From assembly GCA_937875035.1 (NCBI GenBank), contig CALNCF010000477.1, positions 1 to 5,737 on the forward strand: 5,737 bases of DNA. Reading direction: 5' to 3'. Shown piece by piece: positions 1 to 5,439 of the stretch; within the stretch, counting starts at the first letter, position 1, and every line of letters begins with the position of its first letter. The notes below the pieces were generated by a model. The model was given only the letters and a program-made list of their open reading frames with translations, was not told where the DNA came from and made no database searches. The position numbers were made by a program, and so were the translations under genes. This stretch comes from an uncultured Sphingobacteriaceae bacterium. GTDB lineage: Bacteria > Bacteroidota > Bacteroidia > Sphingobacteriales > Sphingobacteriaceae.

Positions 1-805
1 CGATGCACTCTCTGTTTCTGCATTGTACCGCAACCAGTGGGTGAACATCGAAGGCGCCCCGGTGACCAAAACATTTACAGCTCATGCCCCCTTTGCCAAT
101 AACAAGGTGGGGCTGGGGCTGACTGTTTACAATGATGCCATCGGCGTAACCAATCAGAGCGGCGCGTACTTCAATTATGCCTACCGGATCAAAATGGAAG
201 AAAGTGTGCTTGCCCTGGGAATCCTGGGTGGGGTAGACGGTATCCAGGAACGCTTGCTGGATGTACGCACCACGGAGGGCTCCGACAGGCAGTTCGCTGC
301 CAACACGAGCATGCTCCTGGCGCCGAACTTTGGTACGGGACTGTACTTTTCGAACAAGGATTTCTACCTGAGCCTGTCGGTTCCGCGCCTGCTGCAGAAC
401 AAGCTGGTGATGAACCAGAACCTGCAGGCCGAACGGGTAACCAGCAATTTCAACATGGAAGACCTTCACTACTTCCTGGCCACGGGTTATGTATTTACAG
501 TGAATCCCCTGTTCAAGATCAAGCCTTCGATGATGGTGAAGACCGTGGTGAATGCGCCGATCGAGTACGATGCCAACCTCGCCTTCTTTATGAACAATGT
601 GCTCTGGCTGGGCGCCGGCTACCGTTCGGGCGATGCCCTCAACGCGCTGATCGCGGTGCACCCGCTTCCGCAGCTGCGCATCGGTTATTCATACGATTAT
701 AACCTGAGCACCCTGCGTAAATACAATGCCGGCTCACACGAAATCTCTGTGAATTACATGTTTAACTATTACAAGAAGAGAATTACTTCTCCGAGATACT
801 TTTAA
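1..805 (+). CDS. PorP/SprF family type IX secretion system membrane protein (5' partial)
   Basis: This is the C-terminal part of a PorP/SprF-like outer-membrane protein. The frame is open to the window edge (first full codon at position 2, reading DALSVSALYRNQWVNIEGAP), so the true start and signal peptide lie upstream. The TTG at 23 is internal: the residues before it already belong to the family's conserved block (a YRxQWxxIxGAP motif, then TxxxHAPF). The visible 267 residues alternate hydrophobic and polar positions, as expected for a beta-barrel, and end in SPRYF, a common ending in the family. Family knowledge: such proteins sit in the outer membrane and help T9SS export or surface attachment of a partner protein, often a large adhesin encoded next door. 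It lies 12 bases upstream of a PorE-like OmpA gene, a frequent pairing. Many paralogues exist per genome, so the name PorP or SprF cannot be chosen. Probably some tens of N-terminal residues are missing. Confidence 0.9.
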   Translation, partial: DALSVSALYRNQWVNIEGAPVTKTFTAHAPFANNKVGLGLTVYNDAIGVTNQSGAYFNYAYRIKMEESVLALGILGGVDGIQERLLDVRTTEGSDRQFAANTSMLLAPNFGTGLYFSNKDFYLSLSVPRLLQNKLVMNQNLQAERVTSNFNMEDLHYFLATGYVFTVNPLFKIKPSMMVKTVVNAPIEYDANLAFFMNNVLWLGAGYRSGDALNALIAVHPLPQLRIGYSYDYNLSTLRKYNAGSHEISVNYMFNYYKKRITSPRYF

Positions 806-817
806 GAATTATTATAG

Positions 818-2977
818 ATGAAGAAATTTACATTAATCATTATTCTTACTCTGGTTTCTGTATCGGCATTCTCTCAACGGGCGATCATCCGCAGGGCCGA
901 CAGGATGTACAATACCCTGGCTTATTCGGATGCGATCCCTTTGTATGAATACCTGCTGAAACGCGACAGTACCCGGATCACCCCGATGAGGAAGCTGGCC
1001 GATTGCTACCGCCTCACCAGCAATACAAAGAAATCGGAATACTGGTACTCCAGGCTCGTGAACAATGATGTGCAGGTGATGAGCAAGTTCTACTATGCGG
1101 AAGCCCTGCTGAAGAACGGCAAGTACAGCGAAGCCCGCACCTGGTTTACCAACCCTGCGGTAACGGCTATGAACGATCCGAGGGTGGCCGATTACCTGAA
1201 GTCGCTCGATGAGCTCGACATGCTGATGAATGCAGATACGGCAAGTGTGAAGATCAGGAAGCTGGGTTTCAATAACAGTGAATCCGATTATGCCCCGGCG
1301 ATCCTGAATAATGATATTGTATTCGCTTCCTCAAGAACCTATAGCAATTGGGTGAAAAGAAGCCACAGCTGGACCGATGAGAAGTTCGTGTCCCTGTTCA
1401 TCTCCTCCAGCGACGATGATTACGCGTCGATCGCGCCATACGCTCCTGAGCTTCGAACCCGGTTCAATACCGGCCCGGTTGCCTTTAATAAAGAGCATAC
1501 GCTGATGTATTATACGGTGAACAACCCGAAAAAGAAATCGGCAAAAGGCTTCAAGAACCTGCGCATCTTAACGGCGCGTTACGAAAAGAACAAATGGAAG
1601 AAAACTTCTGCCTTCCCTTATAACAGTATGGACTACGCGAACGCGCACCCGGCGTTAAGCGAAGATGGCAAGACACTTTATTTTGTATCCGACAGGCCGG
1701 GAGGCTTTGGTGGGATGGATATCTACAGGTGTACCCTGAAAGAAGACATGACCTGGGATGCCCCTGTAAACATGGGCGCCAACGTGAATTCGGTAGGGGA
1801 CGAGCTCTTCCCGTTCGTAAGCGATGAGGGCCGTTTGTACTTCGCTTCCAACGGGCATGGCGGTTTGGGCGGACTTGACCTGTTCTCGTACGACCTGGCT
1901 GCGAATGCCCAGAAAGTAGAGAACCTGGGCGGACCCCTGAACTCTTCGGAAGACGATTTCGGACTGGTGATGTTCCCCGGTTCGGTAAAAGGCTTCTTCA
2001 GCTCCGATCGTGGTAACAACGGGATCAACGACGATATTTATTCTTTCGTGATCCAGCAGGGAAGAGGGTATAAAATTTACGTGGTTGACAGTCTCAGCGG
2101 CGAGCTTATTGCAGGTTCGTCCATTAAGGTAACCTCACCGGATATGATAGACCCGGTGGTTCCTGCTTCGGAAACGGGCAGGTTCAGTGTGCTGCTGGCC
2201 AAGGAAAAATTATTTACGGTATATGCTTCTGCCGATCAGTACCAGGCGAAGACCCAGCCATTGGAATCGCCGGATGCCAATTCGGTGTTCGTGGTGAAGC
2301 TGGCTAAGATCAACCGTTGCAGCCTGCAGGGTACCGTAACGAATAAGGATACCGGGGAGAAGATCGACAGCGCGCTTGTGATCATTACCGACAGGACAAG
2401 CAACAAGGTAGTGCTGGAATTTTATACGGGCAAGGATGGTATGTATAAGTATGAAGGCGTGACCAAAGGATCGGTTTATGAGATCAAGATCACCAAAGAC
2501 CGTTTCTTCTCGGCCGAAGGACTGCTCAACGCGAAAGACGCGGTATGCGCAGTTGCCGGTGCCCGTGACATGGATTATGTGCGCGACCTGCAAATGGCGC
2601 CGATCGTGATCGGTAAGGCCATCAAGATCGAGAATATTTACTTCGACCTGAACAAATGGAATATCCGTAAAGATGCGGCCGTGGAGCTGGATAAGATCGT
2701 AACCCTGATGAACGAAAACCCGGACATCATTATCGAGCTCGGCTCGCATACGGATGCGCGCGGTTCCGATGCATCGAATATGACCTTATCCGACAAACGT
2801 GCGAAGTCATCCGCGGCTTATATCATCAGCAAGGGGATCTCCGAGAACCGGATCAAAGGAAAGGGTTATGGAGAGAGCATGCTGGTGAACGAATGCGGTA
2901 ACGGGGTGACCTGTACCGAGGAGCAGCATCAGCAGAACCGTAGAACCGAGTTCAAGGTAACAGGCTTCCTCAAATAG
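818..2977 (+). CDS. PorE-like OmpA family protein: TPR-like, PD40 propeller, regulatory-like and OmpA domains
   Basis: Predicted periplasmic, outer-membrane-associated protein that anchors its partner complex to peptidoglycan. Residues 1-19 form a signal peptide (KK, then a hydrophobic core, cleavage near AFS-Q; no lipobox Cys). Residues 22-135 look like TPR-type helical repeats. Residues 150-412 carry PD40/WD40-like beta-propeller repeats, with LYFVSDRPGGFGGMDIY (287-303) and LYFASNGHGGLGGLDLF (340-356) the clearest. Residues 418-595 hold one or two carboxypeptidase-regulatory/Cna-B-like beta domains (TGKDGMYKYEGV, 537-548). Residues 605-719 are an OmpA C-terminal domain with IYFDLN, SHTDARG (643-649; Asp646) and LSDKRAKS (657-664; Arg661), the positions that normally bind diaminopimelate, plus NRRTEF near the end. 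This domain order matches Porphyromonas gingivalis PorE. The ATG at 818 directly precedes the signal peptide; the 12-base gap to the porP/sprF-like gene implies one transcript. Many Bacteroidota carry several such pairs, so it may serve a dedicated substrate and not the core T9SS. Confidence 0.92.
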   Translation: MKKFTLIIILTLVSVSAFSQRAIIRRADRMYNTLAYSDAIPLYEYLLKRDSTRITPMRKLADCYRLTSNTKKSEYWYSRLVNNDVQVMSKFYYAEALLKNGKYSEARTWFTNPAVTAMNDPRVADYLKSLDELDMLMNADTASVKIRKLGFNNSESDYAPAILNNDIVFASSRTYSNWVKRSHSWTDEKFVSLFISSSDDDYASIAPYAPELRTRFNTGPVAFNKEHTLMYYTVNNPKKKSAKGFKNLRILTARYEKNKWKKTSAFPYNSMDYANAHPALSEDGKTLYFVSDRPGGFGGMDIYRCTLKEDMTWDAPVNMGANVNSVGDELFPFVSDEGRLYFASNGHGGLGGLDLFSYDLAANAQKVENLGGPLNSSEDDFGLVMFPGSVKGFFSSDRGNNGINDDIYSFVIQQGRGYKIYVVDSLSGELIAGSSIKVTSPDMIDPVVPASETGRFSVLLAKEKLFTVYASADQYQAKTQPLESPDANSVFVVKLAKINRCSLQGTVTNKDTGEKIDSALVIITDRTSNKVVLEFYTGKDGMYKYEGVTKGSVYEIKITKDRFFSAEGLLNAKDAVCAVAGARDMDYVRDLQMAPIVIGKAIKIENIYFDLNKWNIRKDAAVELDKIVTLMNENPDIIIELGSHTDARGSDASNMTLSDKRAKSSAAYIISKGISENRIKGKGYGESMLVNECGNGVTCTEEQHQQNRRTEFKVTGFLK

Positions 2978-3011
2978 AGAACATGTTTCTAAAATAAGTA
3001 TACCAGTAACT

Positions 3012-3044
3012 AATCCCGGATGCTACCCAGATCCGGGATTTTTT
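3012..3044 (+). terminator. Rho-independent terminator of the porP/ompA-like operon
   Basis: A perfect 10-bp stem (AATCCCGGAT at 3012-3021 paired with ATCCGGGATT at 3031-3040) encloses a 9-base loop and runs straight into a T tract (3039-3044). It begins 35 bases after the OmpA-family stop codon. On the minus strand the same hairpin is not followed by a T run, so it is a clear terminator only for the plus-strand operon, though the stem could also slow transcription arriving from the convergent metallophosphoesterase gene that ends at 3064. Confidence 0.93.
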
Positions 3045-3063
3045 ATGCGGTATGCAAAGTCGC

Positions 3064-4320
3064 TTATCCCTTTTTAAGGGTGATCACGGTGATCTCCGGG
3101 CGGATGCCCACGCGGCCTGGAAAGCCCAGGAAGCCAAAGCCCCGGTTCACATAGAGGTGCTGCTCGTTGCCGCCGTAAATGCCCGCCCATTCAGGGTATA
3201 CATATTTCACAGGGCTCCATTTAAAGCCCGGGATCTCGATGCCGAATTGCATGCCATGCGTGTGCCCGGCGAGGGCCAGGTGTATATGCCTGGGGTGAAG
3301 CCGCGCTTCCGCTTCCCAGTGCGAAGGGTCGTGCGACAGGAGGATCTTGAAACGGTTCCTGTCGAGCCCCGCCACCGCCTTGTTCAGGTCTCCGTATTGA
3401 TGAAAGCCTCTGAGTCCCCAGTTCTCGATGCCCGCCAGCGAAATATGCTGGCCATCTTTTTCGATCTCCACCTGTTCATTCAGCAATAAGCGAAAGCCCA
3501 TTTCCGCCTGGATCTCTTTCAGCCTGCGTAGGTTATCCTGCTTCGCTTCCCGGCTCGGCCAGGGTACATAGTCGCCGTAATCATGATTGCCCAGCACGGA
3601 GTATTTTCCGTAGGGAGCTTCTAAGCGCGAGAAGATCTCCTTCCAGGGTTCCATCTCTTCCGCCTTGTTGTTCACCATATCACCGGTAAACACCAGGAGG
3701 TCGCTGCCCTGCCGGTTGATCAGCTCGATGCCTTGCTCCACGGCTGCGGCACGGTCAAAGCTCCCCGCGTGGATGTCGGAAAGCTGGGTGATGGTAAAGC
3801 CGTCGAAGGCTTCGGGAAGATCTTTAAAATGCAGGGTGACGCGGTGCTGGCGGTAATGGTATTTTTCGCGGATCATCCCGAAGATAATAGCGGCAAAGGG
3901 CAGGGCCGCGATGGCCAGGGTGAGTTCGCTGACCAGCTTTTTCCGTGCGATAAAGAAAGTGGCGCTATGCATATGCTCGGGTGCATCTGTCATCCCCCTG
4001 ATCCAGCCATAGCCCGAAACGAACAGGCGGCTGATGTCTTCCATAAACAATACAGGCAGCACGACCAGCTTCGGCACCAGCGAAAGGATCATGAAGCCCA
4101 TCAGCCAGCTGATATGCCTGGTGAGGCCCTCGCGCAGTCCCCCGCGGAGGCTGAGGTACAGGATGATGGAAAGGATGAGCCCATCGCTCAGCCAGTACAG
4201 GCTGTACAAACTATCGCGGCTCACTGAGCTGAGATCTGCGCTGGCAGTACGGATCGCCTGGAAAAAATAAAGATCGATCAGGAACCAGACCGATAAAAGG
4301 ATAAGCATGCGTTGCTTCAT
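3064..4320 (-). CDS. Membrane-anchored calcineurin-type metallophosphoesterase (YkuE-like)
   Basis: Predicted binuclear-metal phosphoesterase held in the inner membrane by an N-terminal helical region. Of its 418 residues, about 5-22, 43-58, 71-94 and 132-150 are hydrophobic enough to be four membrane helices; the enzyme domain follows. Its metal-binding motifs are all present in order: SDIHAG (181-186, D-x-H), FTGDMVNN (211-218), GNHDYGD (244-250), LSHDP (328-332) and AGHTHGMQ (351-358). The domain appears complete and catalytically competent. Family knowledge: members include Bacillus YkuE, E. coli YaeI and the lipid A enzyme LpxG, with phosphodiester, cell-wall or lipid substrates; nothing here picks the substrate. 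The GMQ after GHTHG, where many relatives have GGQ, seems usual for the Bacteroidota branch as I recall it. The ATG at 4320 leads directly into the first membrane helix. No Shine-Dalgarno sequence is seen. The gene follows the thioesterase gene by 41 bases and is probably co-transcribed with it. Confidence 0.9.
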   Translation of the reverse strand: MKQRMLILLSVWFLIDLYFFQAIRTASADLSSVSRDSLYSLYWLSDGLILSIILYLSLRGGLREGLTRHISWLMGFMILSLVPKLVVLPVLFMEDISRLFVSGYGWIRGMTDAPEHMHSATFFIARKKLVSELTLAIAALPFAAIIFGMIREKYHYRQHRVTLHFKDLPEAFDGFTITQLSDIHAGSFDRAAAVEQGIELINRQGSDLLVFTGDMVNNKAEEMEPWKEIFSRLEAPYGKYSVLGNHDYGDYVPWPSREAKQDNLRRLKEIQAEMGFRLLLNEQVEIEKDGQHISLAGIENWGLRGFHQYGDLNKAVAGLDRNRFKILLSHDPSHWEAEARLHPRHIHLALAGHTHGMQFGIEIPGFKWSPVKYVYPEWAGIYGGNEQHLYVNRGFGFLGFPGRVGIRPEITVITLKKG

Positions 4321-4361
4321 GTAAGATCGTTGCTGTATGTAAATGAATGAGCCTGTATTTT

Positions 4362-4787
4362 CTATGCGGATGGTTTAGGGATGATCGCTACGGTCAGCCG
4401 GCTGACGCAAACGGTCTTTCCGGCTTCATTGCTGATCCTGATATCCCATACATGCGTCTTGCTGCCAATGTGGACCGGCGTACATACCCCGGTAACATAT
4501 CCGCTGCGTACAGGCCGCAGGTGGTTGGCGTTGATCTCCAGTCCGACGGCCATCCATTTCTCCGGGTCGATCACGAGGGTGCTGGCTACGCTGCCCAGGG
4601 TTTCGGCCAGCACGACCGACGCGCCGCCGTGCAGGATGCCTGCGGGCTGATGCGTACGCTCGTCCACCGGCATACGTGCAGAGAGTGAATGATCGTCGAA
4701 TGCCGTGAATTCGATCCCGATATAAGAGCCGATATTTGCGGGCATCTGGTTGAGCCTGCCGATTTCAATTTCCTGTTTCCAGATCAT
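4362..4787 (-). CDS. Hotdog-fold thioesterase, YdiI/MenI-EntH (PaaI-like) type
   Basis: Predicted cytoplasmic acyl-CoA thioesterase of 141 residues, full length for the family. From memory it parallels E. coli YdiI (MenI) almost end to end: the MIWK start, MPVDERTHQP (39-48), ILHGGASVVLAE (51-62), VGLEINANHLRP (81-92), GVCTPVHIGS (100-109), VWDI (113-116) and SRLTVAI (129-135). Glu62 in the LAE motif is the expected catalytic acid, and Gln47 and His53-Gly54-Gly55 line the thioester site. MenI hydrolyses 1,4-dihydroxy-2-naphthoyl-CoA in menaquinone synthesis, which would suit a menaquinone-using Bacteroidota organism. However, YdiI, EntH and related enzymes are promiscuous towards aryl- and acyl-CoA, and no other menaquinone gene is visible, so the substrate stays open. 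The ATG at 4787 gives the canonical N-terminus. It is the first gene of a likely two-gene unit with the metallophosphoesterase; no convincing promoter or ribosome binding site is seen upstream. Confidence 0.93.
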   Translation of the reverse strand: MIWKQEIEIGRLNQMPANIGSYIGIEFTAFDDHSLSARMPVDERTHQPAGILHGGASVVLAETLGSVASTLVIDPEKWMAVGLEINANHLRPVRSGYVTGVCTPVHIGSKTHVWDIRISNEAGKTVCVSRLTVAIIPKPSA

Positions 4788-4897
4788 ATGGTCGTTTTTA
4801 AGGTATATACGCGGTTAGATGCTGGTATTAACAGCAGATAGACGAATTGGTTTGAAAGAGGGAGTTGTGCCCCTGTTGGCTGTTTTACTACGAGGGC

Positions 4898-5080
4898 TTA
4901 TAGCTTCTCCTTTTGATCTAATTTACCAAGGAGCGCAGTGATTTGCTCATGGTGCAGGCGCAGGTATTCAACCAGGTGGTTGTAATGAGGAGAAAGGCTT
5001 GTTGCTGCGGTATGCCTGGTAGCTTTCAGGCTGGAGATCACTGCCCGTTTCGCATCTGGGCCGTGCTGAGTTGTATCAGG
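4898..5080 (-). pseudogene. Out-of-frame C-terminal tail of the XRE regulator
   Basis: After the upstream XRE reading frame stops, the frame one base back stays open for 60 codons and ends with TAA at 4898-4900. It has no ATG start of its own. Its translation looks like real protein, not a shadow: it includes DAKRAVISSLKATRH and a long amphipathic helix HYNHLVEYLRLHHEQITALL (residues 32-51) ending in LDQKEKL, similar in style to the helical tails that follow the HTH in Bacteroidota XRE proteins. Joining it to the HTH part would give about 120 residues. The frame is closed upstream by TGA at 5081-5083, so the shift must lie between about 5038 and 5080. An alternative is a separate 47-residue protein from a GTG at 5041-5039 that overlaps the XRE stop codon (GTGA). 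No strong slippery heptamer is visible, so a mutation or sequence error is likelier than programmed frameshifting. Confidence 0.6.
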
Positions 5081-5259
5081 TCAACAAGATCAATGTGAAG
5101 GATAGTGCATATCTTTTGCAAGCGACTCAGGGTGATATCGGTAATGCCTGCTTCAATTTTATAATAGGCGGATTGAGAAAGATTCAGGCGGTTAGCCACG
5201 TATTCCTGTGTATAACCGTTCAGTTCTCTTACGAACTTTATTTTACTCCCTGTTTTCAT
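5038..5259 (-). CDS. Small XRE-family helix-turn-helix regulator, probably frameshift-truncated
   Basis: Predicted DNA-binding protein of 73 residues. Residues 5-61 form a complete HTH_3/Cro-C1-type domain: a first helix IKFVREL (7-13), then YTQEYVANRL (16-25), a recognition-helix stretch LSQSAYYKIEAG (27-38), DITLSRLQKICTILHI (41-56), and the usual closing LVDLIQL (58-64). Everything after about residue 65 (STAQMRNGQ) looks like out-of-frame sequence, because the adjacent frame carries a plausible helical tail (4898-5080). The HTH domain itself is intact and could still bind DNA. The ATG at 5259 fits the family's N-terminus and has a candidate Bacteroidota promoter and palindromic operator directly upstream, which suggests autoregulation. 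It is divergent from the Rhs/SpvB-like gene and may control it. The target is an inference from position. Its AT-rich upstream region differs from the older-looking genes to the left. Confidence 0.85.
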   Translation of the reverse strand: MKTGSKIKFVRELNGYTQEYVANRLNLSQSAYYKIEAGITDITLSRLQKICTILHIDLVDLIQLSTAQMRNGQ

Positions 5260-5270
5260 AATGGATATAT

Positions 5271-5302
5271 TAAATATATAGAATAAAATATTATTCCTGC
5301 AA
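5271..5302 (-). promoter_or_regulatory. Candidate Bacteroidota-type promoter for the XRE gene
   Basis: On the minus strand, TTG (complement of 5300-5302) is followed after 21 bases by TATATTTA (complement of 5271-5278), which matches seven of eight positions of the Bacteroidota -7 consensus TAnnTTTG. The spacing is reasonable for the -33/-7 pair. The -7 box ends 11 bases before the ATG at 5259, so the leader would be very short. The -33 element falls inside the 27-bp palindrome, which would allow the bound regulator to block RNA polymerase. The region is AT-rich, so chance matches are easy. Confidence 0.4.
5281..5296. repeat. AT-rich inverted repeat next to the operator palindrome
   Basis: GAATAA (5281-5286) and TTATTC (5291-5296) are perfect inverted copies separated by AATA. 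The repeat abuts the larger palindrome at 5297-5323 and lies inside the spacer of the proposed XRE promoter. It may be a second, weaker binding site, or chance in AT-rich DNA. Confidence 0.35.
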
Positions 5303-5323
5303 GTAATAATTTATTACCTGCAG
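5297..5323. promoter_or_regulatory. 27-bp near-perfect palindrome, candidate XRE operator
   Basis: The left arm CTGCAAGTAATAA (5297-5309) and right arm TTATTACCTGCAG (5311-5323) are inverted copies around a single central T, matching at 12 of 13 positions, with a perfect GTAATAA/TTATTAC core. A further related half-site in direct orientation, TTATTCCTGCA (5291-5301), lies 20 bases before TTATTACCTGCA (5311-5322), about two helical turns. It stands between the divergent XRE and Rhs-like genes and overlaps the proposed XRE -33 box. There is no T tract on the plus strand and little GC, so a terminator role is unlikely; a dimeric regulator's binding site fits best. Confidence 0.55.
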
Positions 5324-5393
5324 CTGTTGCTACGTAGGTACTTAATCTGTTTCTTTATGTATACCCGGGGGCCGACCCTAAAAAACTAAACCA

Positions 5394-5407
5394 CCCTATC
5401 GATAGGG
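5394..5407. promoter_or_regulatory. Perfect 14-bp palindrome upstream of the Rhs-like gene
   Basis: CCCTATCGATAGGG is a perfect palindrome without spacer, ending 32 bases before the ATG at 5440. Its GC-rich arms stand out from the AT-rich surroundings. With no loop it would not fold efficiently as an RNA hairpin, so a dimeric protein-binding site is the likelier role. It is unrelated in sequence to the 27-bp palindrome, so a different regulator would be expected. No consensus Bacteroidota -7 box is visible between the two palindromes and the start codon. Confidence 0.4.
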
Positions 5408-5439
5408 ATTCTTATTTCATTGATTTAAATTTTATACGC

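Noticed and set aside
351..358. Residues GHTHGMQ in the metallophosphoesterase as an active-site defect (coordinates are residue numbers)
   Set aside because: The metal-binding His residues are intact, and Met at this place seems usual in Bacteroidota members of the family.
23..805. A 260-residue gene starting at TTG 23
   Set aside because: The frame is open to the window edge and the residues before 23 belong to the conserved PorP/SprF block, so the gene is 5'-partial.
2210..2749. A 179-codon open frame on the minus strand
   Set aside because: It lies fully antisense to well-recognised domains of the OmpA-family gene, has no recognisable motif, and is explained by codon bias of the real gene. 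The same holds for the minus-strand frames at 1655-1858 and 1723-2028.
2977..2990. AGAACATGTTTCT as a regulatory palindrome
   Set aside because: It is imperfect (one extra T), short, and lies just after a stop codon and ahead of the terminator, where an operator is not expected.
3052..4270. Plus-strand open frames at 3052-3489, 3665-3856, 3733-4227 and 4034-4270
   Set aside because: All are antisense to the metallophosphoesterase, whose motifs are intact; their translations are low-complexity shadow sequence.
4347..4768. Open frames overlapping the thioesterase at 4347-4688 (+), 4381-4650 (+) and 4586-4768 (-)
   Set aside because: The thioesterase frame carries family motifs end to end; these are shadows.
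4788..4897. A terminator or promoter between the XRE tail and the thioesterase gene
   Set aside because: Only a weak 5-bp stem (TGCTG/CAGCA near 4820-4838) without a T tract is present, and no -7 TAnnTTTG match was found on the minus strand.
5038..5080. Programmed -1 frameshifting between the XRE frame and its tail frame
   Set aside because: I see no X XXY YYZ slippery heptamer and no strong downstream hairpin in the permitted interval; a mutation or sequence error is simpler.
5071..5286. A 71-codon plus-strand frame opposite the XRE gene
   Set aside because: It is antisense to the HTH domain, lacks recognisable features and runs into AT-rich intergenic DNA.
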